Source: Bacteroidales bacterium UBA4417
GTDB lineage: Bacteria; Bacteroidota; Bacteroidia; Bacteroidales; UBA4417
Assembly: GCA_002389705.1 (NCBI GenBank)
Contig: DGQJ01000310.1
Span: forward strand, 1,661-15,264
Length of the DNA: 13,604 nucleotides
Direction of reading: 5' to 3'
The stretch's first letter is position 1, and each line of letters begins with the position of its first letter. Below, in pieces: positions 6,643-13,604 of this stretch. The notes under the pieces are model-generated. The model searched no databases. It saw only the letters and a program-made list of their open reading frames with translations, and was not told the DNA's origin. The translations under genes were made by a program, and so were the position numbers.

Positions 6643-8160
6643 CTACATGCTTTTTGCATGCAGTGCCAGTATGCCTTCCACGTACTTGCGGTCGTTCGAA
6701 AGGCGTGGTACCTTATGTTGCCCGCCCAGTTTGCCCCGCTCCCTGAACCACTCGTAAAAAGTACCTTTTGGCACCGGCCTGATAACCGGCAGCAGCAGCA
6801 TCAGGTTGTGGTAACGTTTGGCTTCGTAATCCGAATTCAGTGATTTAAGCGCATTGTCGAGCATTTCGCCGAAATACTCCAGGTTTTCGGGTGGCGTTTC
6901 AAATTCAATCACCCATTCGTGGGCTGCTTTTTCGGTGTCTTTCAAAAAGATAGGGGCAGCGGTATATTCGGTAATTAAAGCACCGGTTTTTTCGCAGGCA
7001 GTGGCCAGGGCTTTTTCGGCATTGTCAATAATCAGCTCTTCGCCAAACGCATTTATAAAGCTGCGGGTACGACCGGTAATTTTAATACGGTATGGATCGA
7101 TGGATGTAAACATTACCGTATCGCCAATCAGGTATCGCCATAAACCGGCGTTGGTACTGATAACCATGGCATAGTTTACTCCCGCTTCTACTTCCCATAG
7201 TGGTAGCGTTTTTGGATTTTCGTTTTCAATTTCTGACAATGGCATGAACTCGTAAAAAATGCCGTAATCGAGCATCAGCAACATATCGTCACCATCCAGT
7301 CTGTCCTGTATGCCGAAAAATCCTTCGCTGGCATTGTAGGTTTCGAGGTAGTGCATTTCGGGTGGGCATATCCTGCGATATTGTTCGCGGTATGGGGTGA
7401 AGTTTACGCCCCCGTGTACAAACAGTTCGAGGTTTGGCCATACTTCTGTGATGCTCTGTGCTTTTGTGATTTCAAGGATTTTATTCAGCAAAACAAGCGT
7501 CCACGAAGGTACACCGGTAATGTTTGTAACATCTTCGTCCTTGGTAATCATAGCCATGCGGTAAAGCTTGTCTTCCCATTCGTCCATCAGCGCCACGCTC
7601 ATATCGGGTGTGCGTATCAGCTGTATCCAGAAAGGGAGATTCTCCATGATGATGGCCGAAACATCGCCGTGGTAGGTTTCGGCAAATTCGTTATCCGACC
7701 TGAAACTGCCACCCATACCCAGCACCTTGCCACTGAATATTTTTGAAGTAGGATTACTGTTACAATAAATTGAGAGCAGATCCTTGCCTCCTTTCATGTG
7801 GCATTCTTCGAGGGCTTCGGCCGTTACCGGGATAAACTTGCTTTTATCGCTGGTGGTACCCGAACTTTTGGCAAACCATTTTACTTCCGATGGCCACAAA
7901 ATATTGTTTTCTCCTTTACGAAGCCGGTCGATGTAGGGTTTTACCGCGTTATAATCGCTGATGGGCACCCGTTGCCGGTATTCTTCGAACGAGGTAATCG
8001 ATCGGTAATCGTGTTTAAGTCCCCATTCGGTATCGCGCGCACTGTGCAACAGGCTCTCAAACCATTCCTCCTGAACCTCGTGCGGGTACTTCATAAATAA
8101 CTCAATCTGGTGTATACGTTTACGTATAAACCACGATATCACTGAATTAAATAAGGTCAT
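6643..8160 (-). CDS. GH3-family acyl-adenylating (amide synthetase-like) protein
   Basis: GH3 proteins are ANL-superfamily enzymes that adenylate a carboxylate and, in plants, join it to an amino acid. Bacterial members are common in Bacteroidota, but their substrates are mostly unknown. The 505-residue protein has the ATP-binding loop SSGTTSDKSK (99-108), a YNASEGFFGIQ motif (275-285), WRYLIGDTVMF (341-351) with the ribose-contacting Asp, the hinge region TGRTRSFINAFGEEL (362-376), and a C-terminal GGQHKVPRL near residue ~485 that could supply the mobile-domain lysine. All expected elements are intact. The start at 8160 gives a short basic N-terminus (MTLFNSVISWFIRKR). The gene diverges from the TIP30-like gene and has its own promoter candidate at 8198-8191. 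A fatty-acid-CoA ligase of the same superfamily lies nearby, but nothing shows a shared pathway. Confidence 0.93.
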   Translation of the reverse strand: MTLFNSVISWFIRKRIHQIELFMKYPHEVQEEWFESLLHSARDTEWGLKHDYRSITSFEEYRQRVPISDYNAVKPYIDRLRKGENNILWPSEVKWFAKSSGTTSDKSKFIPVTAEALEECHMKGGKDLLSIYCNSNPTSKIFSGKVLGMGGSFRSDNEFAETYHGDVSAIIMENLPFWIQLIRTPDMSVALMDEWEDKLYRMAMITKDEDVTNITGVPSWTLVLLNKILEITKAQSITEVWPNLELFVHGGVNFTPYREQYRRICPPEMHYLETYNASEGFFGIQDRLDGDDMLLMLDYGIFYEFMPLSEIENENPKTLPLWEVEAGVNYAMVISTNAGLWRYLIGDTVMFTSIDPYRIKITGRTRSFINAFGEELIIDNAEKALATACEKTGALITEYTAAPIFLKDTEKAAHEWVIEFETPPENLEYFGEMLDNALKSLNSDYEAKRYHNLMLLLPVIRPVPKGTFYEWFRERGKLGGQHKVPRLSNDRKYVEGILALHAKSM

Positions 8161-8190
8161 AAGCTATATGTTCATTGGAGTTCCGTTTTT

Positions 8191-8198
8191 CAAAAGTA
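8191..8198 (-). promoter_or_regulatory. -7 promoter element of the GH3 gene
   Basis: On the minus strand TACTTTTG matches TAnnTTTG exactly, 30 bases before the GH3 ATG. The same octamer occurs ahead of the LptF/LptG gene. No -33 TTTG is obvious at the usual spacing. Confidence 0.5.
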
Positions 8199-8237
8199 AT
8201 CAAATAAAGCAAGTACAGCCGCGTTTCTCTTTTTGAG

Positions 8238-8246
8238 TTATCCACA
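8238..8246 (+). promoter_or_regulatory. Perfect DnaA-box 9-mer
   Basis: TTATCCACA equals the strongest E. coli DnaA box. It lies in the 231-base divergent spacer, about 40 bases upstream of the GH3 -7 element. Only a single full match is present, so it does not mark a replication origin; a regulatory role is inference. Confidence 0.4.
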
Positions 8247-8391
8247 AAAAATTTCACACAGCTACTCCGGGTAAGCCATTTGCCGGAACAAATATTGGGT
8301 TTGCTGCTTATGTTTAACAAATGAATAAGGACAATTTTTAATCCTGCATTTTCAATAATTTCACTTAATTTTAGTCCGTAATCTATACCTT

Positions 8392-9051
8392 ATGGAAAAA
8401 CGTAACGCCCTTATTGCCGGGGCCACCGGCCTGGTTGGCAGCAGCCTTTTAAAGCAACTCCTCACCGACGAGTTGTACAGTAACATTACAATTATTGTGC
8501 GCAAACCGCTTGATTTGAAGCATCCAAAGCTTACACAACTGCAGGTTGATTTCGATTCGCTTGAATCGCTCGAAGCCGGAATGCAGGTTGATGATGTATT
8601 TTGTGCGTTGGGAACCACTATTAAAACTGCCGGATCGCAGGAAGCTTTTTACAAAGTAGACTTTACATATGTAGTGAACCTCGGCAAATGGAGCCAGGCA
8701 CATGAGGTAAAACGCCTGCTGATTGTCAGTGCCATGGGAGCTTCGGCCCAATCAGGAATATTTTATAACCGGGTAAAGGGAGAAATGGAAGCAGCTGTAA
8801 AACAGCTTCCTATTTCACAGGTACAGGTTTTCAGGCCGTCGTTACTTATGGGCAACCGAAACGAAAAAAGGGGAGGAGAGAAGTTCGCCCAGGTGATTAT
8901 GGGTGCACTTGGATTCCTGTTCGTAGGCCCTTTGCTGAAATACAAAGCCATTCATGCCGATGTGGTGGCCAAGGCCATGATAAAAGCAGCAAAATCGGTA
9001 GTTGGTGGTTTTACCGTGTACGACTCGGGACAGATGCAACGGATGGTTTAA
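8392..9051 (+). CDS. NAD(P)-binding TIP30-like / atypical SDR oxidoreductase
   Basis: This 219-residue single-domain protein has a Rossmann fold. The dinucleotide loop is GATGLVGSS (10-18), followed by IIVRKP at the end of strand two, where the Arg would favour NADP. CALGTTIKTAGSQEAFYKVD (71-90) is typical of the TIP30/HTATIP2-like subgroup of NAD-dependent epimerase/dehydratase-fold proteins. VSAMGA (112-117) and YNRVK (125-129) supply the Ser and YxxxK positions, so it may be catalytically active. The substrate is unknown. The ATG at 8392 puts the loop at the expected distance from the N-terminus. It diverges from GH3 and is followed after 120 bases by the acyl-CoA synthetase, which has its own promoter, so the two need not be an operon. 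Confidence 0.88.
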   Translation: MEKRNALIAGATGLVGSSLLKQLLTDELYSNITIIVRKPLDLKHPKLTQLQVDFDSLESLEAGMQVDDVFCALGTTIKTAGSQEAFYKVDFTYVVNLGKWSQAHEVKRLLIVSAMGASAQSGIFYNRVKGEMEAAVKQLPISQVQVFRPSLLMGNRNEKRGGEKFAQVIMGALGFLFVGPLLKYKAIHADVVAKAMIKAAKSVVGGFTVYDSGQMQRMV

Positions 9052-9121
9052 AGCTGAATATCCTGGAAAAATATAGAATGGCGCATCCCAAGGATGACCT
9101 GCCGGTATTGGTGAAGTTTAT

Positions 9122-9153
9122 TTTGTGTAATCCGTATTATTGCAATATATTTG
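9122..9153 (+). promoter_or_regulatory. Promoter of the acyl-CoA synthetase gene (-33 and -7)
   Basis: TTTG (9122-9125), a 20-base spacer and TATATTTG (9146-9153) together fit the Bacteroidota promoter consensus (TTTG at -33, TAnnTTTG at -7). Transcription should start near 9158-9162, leaving a leader of about 10-14 bases before the ATG at 9172. This is the best-formed promoter in the window. Confidence 0.7.
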
Positions 9154-9171
9154 AATTATAAAACTCAATTC

Positions 9172-11079
9172 ATGCAAACCATCCCCGATTTTTTCGAAGA
9201 AAATGTAGCCAAATATCCGGATAACGTATATCTCTGGGAAAAAACAACCGCCAATTACGAGGGTACAACATATACCCAGGTAAAAGCACTGGTTCAACAG
9301 TTTGCAGCCGGTTTGCTCAGCCTGGGCGTGAAAAAAGGCGATCGCATCGCGCTCATTTCCGAAGGGTGTAATGCATGGGTGGTAAGCGAGCTGGGTATGC
9401 TGTACATTGGTACTATCAATATTCCGCTATCGGTTAAACTTGCCGAACCCGACGAAATACGATACCGATTGTCGCACGCCGGGGCAAGCATGGCCATTGC
9501 TTCGGCCAGCCAGGCCCGGAAAATACGTGCTGTAAAACCTACGTTGCCCGATCTGGCTAAACTTATATTGCTCGACGGAAACGAAGAAGATGAATCGGAA
9601 ATTTCGTACCAAAAAGTGCTGGAACTCGGAAAAGAGTTTCTGAAAACCTCGGCTGATGCCTTCAGGCAGGCCCGGAAACTAGTGCAGCCCAACGATCCGG
9701 CCAATATCTGCTATACTTCGGGCACCACTGCCGATCCCAAAGGTATCGTGCTTTCGCACAACAACTATGTAGCCAATGTAAAGCAGGGCTATTCATTAAT
9801 GGACATCCCGCCGCATTATACCACGCTGCTTATTTTGCCCTGGGATCATGCCTTTGCGCATACGGCCGGAATTTATTGCATGATGGGTATGGGTGCCTCG
9901 CTTGCATCGGTACAGGTAGGTAAAACCGGTATGGAAACGCTTAAAAATATTCCCATCAACATTAAAGAAATCAGGCCAAACCTGTTGCTGAGTGTTCCGG
10001 CCCTGGCCTCCAATTTTAAAAAGAATATCGAAAAAGGGATCAGCGATAAAGGTTTTCTGGTAAAGGCATTGTTTAAACATGCCCTCAAAATTTCGTATGC
10101 CTACAACAACAACGGGTGGAAAAAAGGTCCCGGGCTCACTTCGCTTTATAAGCCTTTAATGAAGTTGTACGACAAGATCCTTTTCAGCAAAATACGCGAA
10201 AGTTTTGGCAGCCGCCTCGATTTTTTTGTGGGTGGAGGTGCCCTGCTCGACATCGAATACCAGAAGTTTTTTTATGCCATTGGCATGCCTATGTTCCAGG
10301 GTTACGGGCTTACTGAGGCCTCGCCCATCATTTCGTCGAATTCGGCTGCTAAACATAAATTTGGTTCATCGGGTTACCTGGTGAAGGATATGCTGCTCAA
10401 AATCTGTGATGAAAATGGCAACGAACTTCCTGTGGGCGAATCGGGCGAAATTGTAATCAAAGGCGAAAATACCATGCTTGGATACTGGAATAATCCCGAG
10501 GCTACTGCCCAGTCGCTGCGCGATGGCTGGCTCTATACCGGCGACCTGGGTTACATGGACAGCGATGGTTTCCTTTATGTACTGGGTCGTTCCAAAAGCT
10601 TGTTGATTGCTGACGATGGCGAAAAATACAGCCCCGAGGGAATTGAGGAAGCCTATGTGGGACAAAGCAAATACATTTCGCAGTGTATGCTTTATAACAA
10701 CCAGCACCCCTATACTATCGTGCTGCTGGTGCCCGATAAAGTCAATATTCTTCACCATCTGAAGCACAAAGGGCTCGATCCGGCCACTGATGCAGGCATT
10801 CACGAGGCCATACGGTGTATCGGCCACGAGTTAAACCAGTACCGCAAACACGGGCATTATGGACATATGTTTCCGCACCGCTGGCTGCCGGCTTCCATCG
10901 GCATATTGCCTGCTGCTTTCACCGAGGAAAACCATATGATGAACTCAACCATGAAAATGGTACGGGGCAAAATTACGGCACACTACCAGTCGCTGATTGA
11001 TTTCCTGTACACGTCGGAGGGTAAAAATCTTTACCACCGGCTTAATGTTGAAAATATGAAGACATTTCTTGGTAAATAG
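9172..11079 (+). CDS. Long-chain fatty acid--CoA ligase (AMP-forming)
   Basis: The enzyme activates long-chain fatty acids to acyl-CoA through an acyl-adenylate, feeding beta-oxidation or lipid synthesis, and is usually membrane-associated. Numbered from the ATG at 9172 (635 residues), the AMP-binding loop is YTSGTTADPKG (181-191), the acyl-adenylate motif is GYGLTEASP (377-385), and YTGDLGY contains the ribose-binding Asp458. GRSKSLLIADDGEKYSPE is the hinge. Near the C-terminus NSTMKMVRGKI holds the likely catalytic lysine, and FLYTSEGK ends the fold as in other Bacteroidota ligases. An in-frame TTG at 9151 would add seven residues, but it overlaps the -7 promoter element, so the ATG is chosen. 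Chain-length preference is inferred from family resemblance only. Confidence 0.94.
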   Translation: MQTIPDFFEENVAKYPDNVYLWEKTTANYEGTTYTQVKALVQQFAAGLLSLGVKKGDRIALISEGCNAWVVSELGMLYIGTINIPLSVKLAEPDEIRYRLSHAGASMAIASASQARKIRAVKPTLPDLAKLILLDGNEEDESEISYQKVLELGKEFLKTSADAFRQARKLVQPNDPANICYTSGTTADPKGIVLSHNNYVANVKQGYSLMDIPPHYTTLLILPWDHAFAHTAGIYCMMGMGASLASVQVGKTGMETLKNIPINIKEIRPNLLLSVPALASNFKKNIEKGISDKGFLVKALFKHALKISYAYNNNGWKKGPGLTSLYKPLMKLYDKILFSKIRESFGSRLDFFVGGGALLDIEYQKFFYAIGMPMFQGYGLTEASPIISSNSAAKHKFGSSGYLVKDMLLKICDENGNELPVGESGEIVIKGENTMLGYWNNPEATAQSLRDGWLYTGDLGYMDSDGFLYVLGRSKSLLIADDGEKYSPEGIEEAYVGQSKYISQCMLYNNQHPYTIVLLVPDKVNILHHLKHKGLDPATDAGIHEAIRCIGHELNQYRKHGHYGHMFPHRWLPASIGILPAAFTEENHMMNSTMKMVRGKITAHYQSLIDFLYTSEGKNLYHRLNVENMKTFLGK

Positions 11080-11144
11080 GTTCGTCAGCGATAAATAAAT
11101 GAAGGTAAAACAAAGCATTTGTCATGAACTAAAATATTAGGTTG

Positions 11145-11169
11145 GCCATGCAGAATGTAAAATGCTGGC
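11145..11169 (+). terminator. Hairpin after the acyl-CoA synthetase gene, possible weak terminator
   Basis: GCCA-T-GCA (11145-11152) pairs with TGC-TGGC (11163-11169) as a 7-base-pair stem with one bulged T and a 10-base loop. Only a short, interrupted T-tract follows (TTGATTTT), so termination is uncertain. The rest of the 183-base gap before ispE shows no gene or clear promoter. Confidence 0.3.
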
Positions 11170-11262
11170 AGCTTGATTTTCGAAGAACAAGAGAATCGGA
11201 AACCTGAAAAACTTTTGTCGCTAAATGGCCTTTAATTTCCCACGCAAATCCTGTTTTTAAAA

Positions 11263-12081
11263 GTGATCTCTTTCCCCAATTGTAAAATAAACCTGGGCCT
11301 TTGGGTTACCCAGCGGCGTACCGATGGATATCATAATATACAAACGGTTATGTTGCCTGTGCCCTGGTGTGATGTACTCGAGATAGTGCCAGCCCGTGGT
11401 GATAAAACCACGCTGACGGTTACCGGTACCCATATCGATTCGCCAGTTGAGAAAAATCTTTGTTACAAAGCCTGGCGCCTGATGGCTGATAAATACGGCG
11501 TACAGCCGGTAGATATTCACCTGCACAAGGTTATTCCTACCGGGGCGGGGCTTGGCGGAGGTTCGTCGGATGCTTCGTTTGCCCTCAAAATGTTGAATTC
11601 AATGTTTCAGCTTGGGCTGGAAAATGAGGTGTTGCGATCGCTGGCTGTTCAGTTGGGGATGGATTGCCCGTTTTTTATTGATAACGTTCCGGCCCTCTCA
11701 ACAGGCAGGGGCGAGTATTTGAAAGAGGTAACAGTCGACCTTGGAGGCTGGTATGTAATAATTGTAAAGCCACCCGTTCATGTGAGCACAGCCGCAGCTT
11801 TTGCCGGTATAAAACCTTTATACCGCCTAAATTCAATCGACCAGCTTACATCATTGCCGGTGCGTGAATGGCGAAAGGAGCTGCACAACGATTTTGAAGA
11901 AACCGTTATGACGTTGTATCCCGAGATACGGGAAATAAAGAATGATTTATACCGGCAGGGGGCCATATATGCGGCCATGAGCGGCAGCGGGTCGGCGATA
12001 TTCGGGCTTTTCGAAAAACCTGTTACTATTGAATTTTCAGGCTGTGATGTTTTTGGAACCTTACTTGGGAGCCAGCTTTAG
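11263..12081 (+). CDS. ispE: 4-diphosphocytidyl-2-C-methyl-D-erythritol kinase (IspE)
   Basis: IspE phosphorylates the 2-OH of CDP-methylerythritol with ATP, a step of the MEP route to isopentenyl diphosphate in the cytosol. The 272-residue protein is a typical GHMP kinase. The N-terminus FPNCKINLGL carries the conserved Lys8, RTDGYHNIQTV follows, and the ATP loop is IPTGAGLGGGSSDA (~91-104). The catalytic Asp is D134 in GMDCPFF, and the C-terminal GHMP motif is MSGSGSA. Cys7 replaces the Ala usual in this motif. The start is GTG at 11263: the frame upstream has no ATG before a TAA at 11233, and MISFPN fits relatives. The gene overlaps the converging LptF/LptG gene by 21 bases. Confidence 0.96.
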   Translation: MISFPNCKINLGLWVTQRRTDGYHNIQTVMLPVPWCDVLEIVPARGDKTTLTVTGTHIDSPVEKNLCYKAWRLMADKYGVQPVDIHLHKVIPTGAGLGGGSSDASFALKMLNSMFQLGLENEVLRSLAVQLGMDCPFFIDNVPALSTGRGEYLKEVTVDLGGWYVIIVKPPVHVSTAAAFAGIKPLYRLNSIDQLTSLPVREWRKELHNDFEETVMTLYPEIREIKNDLYRQGAIYAAMSGSGSAIFGLFEKPVTIEFSGCDVFGTLLGSQL

Positions 12082-13158
12082 AAGTATTATCGCCACTATG
12101 GAATAAAGGAAATTAGGTATCCATAAGGCTATGGAGGCCGGCAGGTTTCCGAAAATGGCAAATACCGAACTGATCTGCAACAGCAGGATGAAGGTAAAAG
12201 CAATTCCGATTCCCATACCCAGGTGCATGCCTATGCCACCCCTTACCTTGCGGCTCGAGAGGGCCACCCCGATGAAAGTGAGTACGATATTGGCAAACGG
12301 GAAAGTGAGCCGCTTATATTTTTCGAGGTTAAACTGCCCGGTAAGCGTACTGCCCCTCATTTTCTCCTGCTCAATGAACTTATTTAACTGGGTATAGGTC
12401 ATAATTTTGGCATCCTCAATATCCACTTTAAAATCGGCCGGGGTAAATTTCATCACCGTATCTGTCTCTGTTCCCTGTCGGACAGTTTCGCCATTGGGTT
12501 GTATTTGCCGGGTTATGTAATTAGTCATATGCCACCGGCTTTGTATGCTGTCCCAGGTAATCATATCGGCTTTGAGCTTCAGTTTCATGCCCGTGCTGTC
12601 AAATTTCTCGAGACTGAACCTGTACCCAATATTTCCTACGCTGTTAAAATTTTCGACATAAATATAAGTACCCGGCTCCAGCTGTAGGTGCAGGTTCATC
12701 TCATTCGATTTGAACGGATTTTTGATATATCGCTTTTCGAAGGCCCGCAAATCGCGGTTGGTATAGGGGATTACATAATTCATCAATGCAAACGAAAGCA
12801 CAGTCAGGAAAATGGCCGAAACCAGGTAGGGAATCAATATCCGCCAGAAACTAATCCCGGCATTGAGCATTGCCACTATTTCGGTATTGGATGCCAAACG
12901 GGAAGTGAAGTATACCACAGCAATAAATGTGAACAACGAACTGAACATGTTCACAAAATAGGGGATGAAATTGAGATAATACTCAAAAATAATTGCTCTG
13001 AGGGGAGCATCTTTTTCAATAAAATCATCAATTTTTTCCGATATATCGAAAATTATGATGATAACCGTAAGCAGGAGAATGGAATAAAAGTAAGTCCCCA
13101 GGAACTTGCGGATAATATAGAAGTCGAGTTTTTTCAGTCCAAGCACTTTGTTTGGCAA
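12061..13158 (-). CDS. LptF/LptG (YjgP/YjgQ) family permease
   Basis: LptF and LptG form the membrane part of the LptB2FG ABC transporter that extracts lipopolysaccharide from the inner membrane and drives it along the Lpt bridge. The 365-residue protein shows the family layout: three N-terminal helices (~20-38, 60-84, 105-130), a soluble periplasmic beta-jellyroll (~150-275), and three C-terminal helices (~286-303, 310-335, 340-361). The motif YIIRKFLGTYF before helix 1 and the KRLTFPFANIVLTFIGVALSSR segment are typical. Sequence alone does not tell LptF from LptG. No ATG fits: TTG at 13158 is used here, and GTG at 13146, giving MLGLKKLDFYIIRKF, is a good alternative. It lies 116 bases downstream of tgt on the same strand but has its own -7 element. 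Confidence 0.93.
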   Translation of the reverse strand: MPNKVLGLKKLDFYIIRKFLGTYFYSILLLTVIIIIFDISEKIDDFIEKDAPLRAIIFEYYLNFIPYFVNMFSSLFTFIAVVYFTSRLASNTEIVAMLNAGISFWRILIPYLVSAIFLTVLSFALMNYVIPYTNRDLRAFEKRYIKNPFKSNEMNLHLQLEPGTYIYVENFNSVGNIGYRFSLEKFDSTGMKLKLKADMITWDSIQSRWHMTNYITRQIQPNGETVRQGTETDTVMKFTPADFKVDIEDAKIMTYTQLNKFIEQEKMRGSTLTGQFNLEKYKRLTFPFANIVLTFIGVALSSRKVRGGIGMHLGMGIGIAFTFILLLQISSVFAIFGNLPASIALWIPNFLYSIVAIILLKLAPK

Positions 13159-13205
13159 TATTTAATGGGCAATTTGCGCTAAGCGGGTTACCCGGTTTGG
13201 GATTT

Positions 13206-13213
13206 CAAAAGTA
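13206..13213 (-). promoter_or_regulatory. -7 promoter element of the LptF/LptG gene
   Basis: On the minus strand TACTTTTG matches TAnnTTTG exactly and lies about 47 bases before the TTG start (59 before the GTG), between the tgt stop and this gene. No -33 element fits well. Confidence 0.5.
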
Positions 13214-13274
13214 CGAAAGTGATCAATAGCTGCGACCAACTTTTATTTTCGGTTGGTGGTTGCATTTCCGGCAG

Positions 13275-13604
13275 CTAAAGTTTCACCGATAATTGTTTCA
13301 CCATAGTTGATTTCCAGCTTGTAAAATCGCCGGCTTCCAGGTGTTTGCGGGCTTCGCCTACCAGCCACTGGTAAAAAGCCAGGTTGTGAATGCTGGCAAT
13401 CATAGGCCCCAGCATTTCGCCGGCTTTAAACAAATGCTTCACGTACGCCTTGCTGTATTCACGGTCAACATAAGAAGTTCCTTCTTCGTCGAGGGGCGAA
13501 AAATCATCTTTCCATTTCTCGTTTCGCAGGTTGATGGTTCCTTTGCTGGTGAAAAGCATCCCGTTGCGGCCATTGCGGGTGGGCATCACGCAATCGAACA
13601 TATC
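13275..13604 (-). CDS. tgt: Queuine tRNA-ribosyltransferase (Tgt), C-terminal part
   Basis: Tgt exchanges guanine-34 of GUN-anticodon tRNAs for the queuosine precursor preQ1. Only the last ~109 residues are present; the 5' end lies beyond the window. The visible part begins DMFDCVMPTRNGRNGMLFT, the strongly conserved stretch after the catalytic Asp region, and includes SIHNLAFYQWLVGEARKHL. The family's zinc site normally comprises CxCxxC plus the His of IHNL. Here the His remains (13386-13388), but the Cys positions read GTSYVD (13464-13481), so all three Cys are replaced. I recall similar substitutions in other Bacteroidota Tgt proteins, so this is probably a lineage trait and not decay. The C-terminus (WKSTMVKQLSVKL) is normal. 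The neighbouring LptF/LptG gene downstream is a common arrangement in the phylum. Confidence 0.94.
   Translation of the reverse strand, partial: DMFDCVMPTRNGRNGMLFTSKGTINLRNEKWKDDFSPLDEEGTSYVDREYSKAYVKHLFKAGEMLGPMIASIHNLAFYQWLVGEARKHLEAGDFTSWKSTMVKQLSVKL

Noticed and set aside
6629..6667. GGCAC...GTGCC with inner CATGC/GCATG hairpin at the GH3 stop as a terminator
   Set aside because: The outer stem is five base pairs around a long loop, part of it is coding, and no T-tract follows on the minus strand.
5561..8160. GH3 and deoxynucleoside kinase as one operon or a new two-gene system
   Set aside because: They share strand only. A 461-base repeat-filled spacer separates them and their chemistries are unrelated, so I could not support a joint function.
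8238..8246. Replication origin
   Set aside because: There is only one perfect DnaA box, no cluster, no AT-rich unwinding element next to it and no dnaA gene nearby.
12688..13182. 164-codon plus-strand frame opposite the LptF/LptG gene
   Set aside because: It is antisense to a gene with a clear membrane-protein pattern and is very polar with no family resemblance.
13225..13254. ACCAAC/GTTGGT hairpin between tgt and the LptF/LptG gene as a tgt terminator
   Set aside because: The stem is only six base pairs with an 11-base loop and is not followed by a T-run in the direction of tgt transcription.

Overview
The window looks like chromosomal DNA from a member of the Bacteroidota, probably a Bacteroidales/Marinilabiliales-type organism. 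The basis is: start regions with no Shine-Dalgarno sequence, several copies of the Bacteroidota -7 promoter element TAnnTTTG, and a gene set typical of that phylum (GH3-type acyl-adenylating enzyme, TPR-containing sensor kinase, tgt beside an LptF/LptG permease). It is a housekeeping region. I see no phage, transposase, plasmid, CRISPR or recognisable defence genes, and no convincing undescribed system.

Layout. Positions 2-550 hold the 3' end of an unrecognised gene for a highly charged, apparently disordered tail, followed by an intrinsic terminator. priA (733-3207, +) encodes the replication-restart helicase. After an AT-rich gap comes a TPR sensor histidine kinase (3527-5512, +, TTG start, signal peptide) with no response regulator nearby. 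It converges on a minus-strand block: a deoxynucleoside kinase (5561-6181) and, upstream of it, a GH3-family protein (6643-8160). These two are separated by a 461-base spacer full of repeats (GGAG-rich tandem units, a long imperfect inverted repeat and an 88-base tandem repeat). Divergent from GH3 are a small TIP30-like NAD(P)-binding protein (8392-9051, +), a long-chain acyl-CoA synthetase with its own well-formed promoter (9172-11079, +), and ispE (11263-12081, +, GTG start). ispE overlaps tail-to-tail by 21 bases with an LptF/LptG family permease (12061-13158, -). The 3' end of tgt (13275-13604, -) closes the window.

The genes serve mostly independent core functions: replication restart, deoxynucleotide salvage, fatty-acid activation, isoprenoid precursor synthesis, LPS export and tRNA queuosine modification. 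Most have separate promoters rather than forming one operon. The points most worth a second look are the repeat-packed spacer, an exact 18-base repeat shared by two intergenic regions, DnaA-box-like sites in two promoter regions, loss of the zinc cysteines in Tgt, and the orphan, AT-rich sensor kinase.
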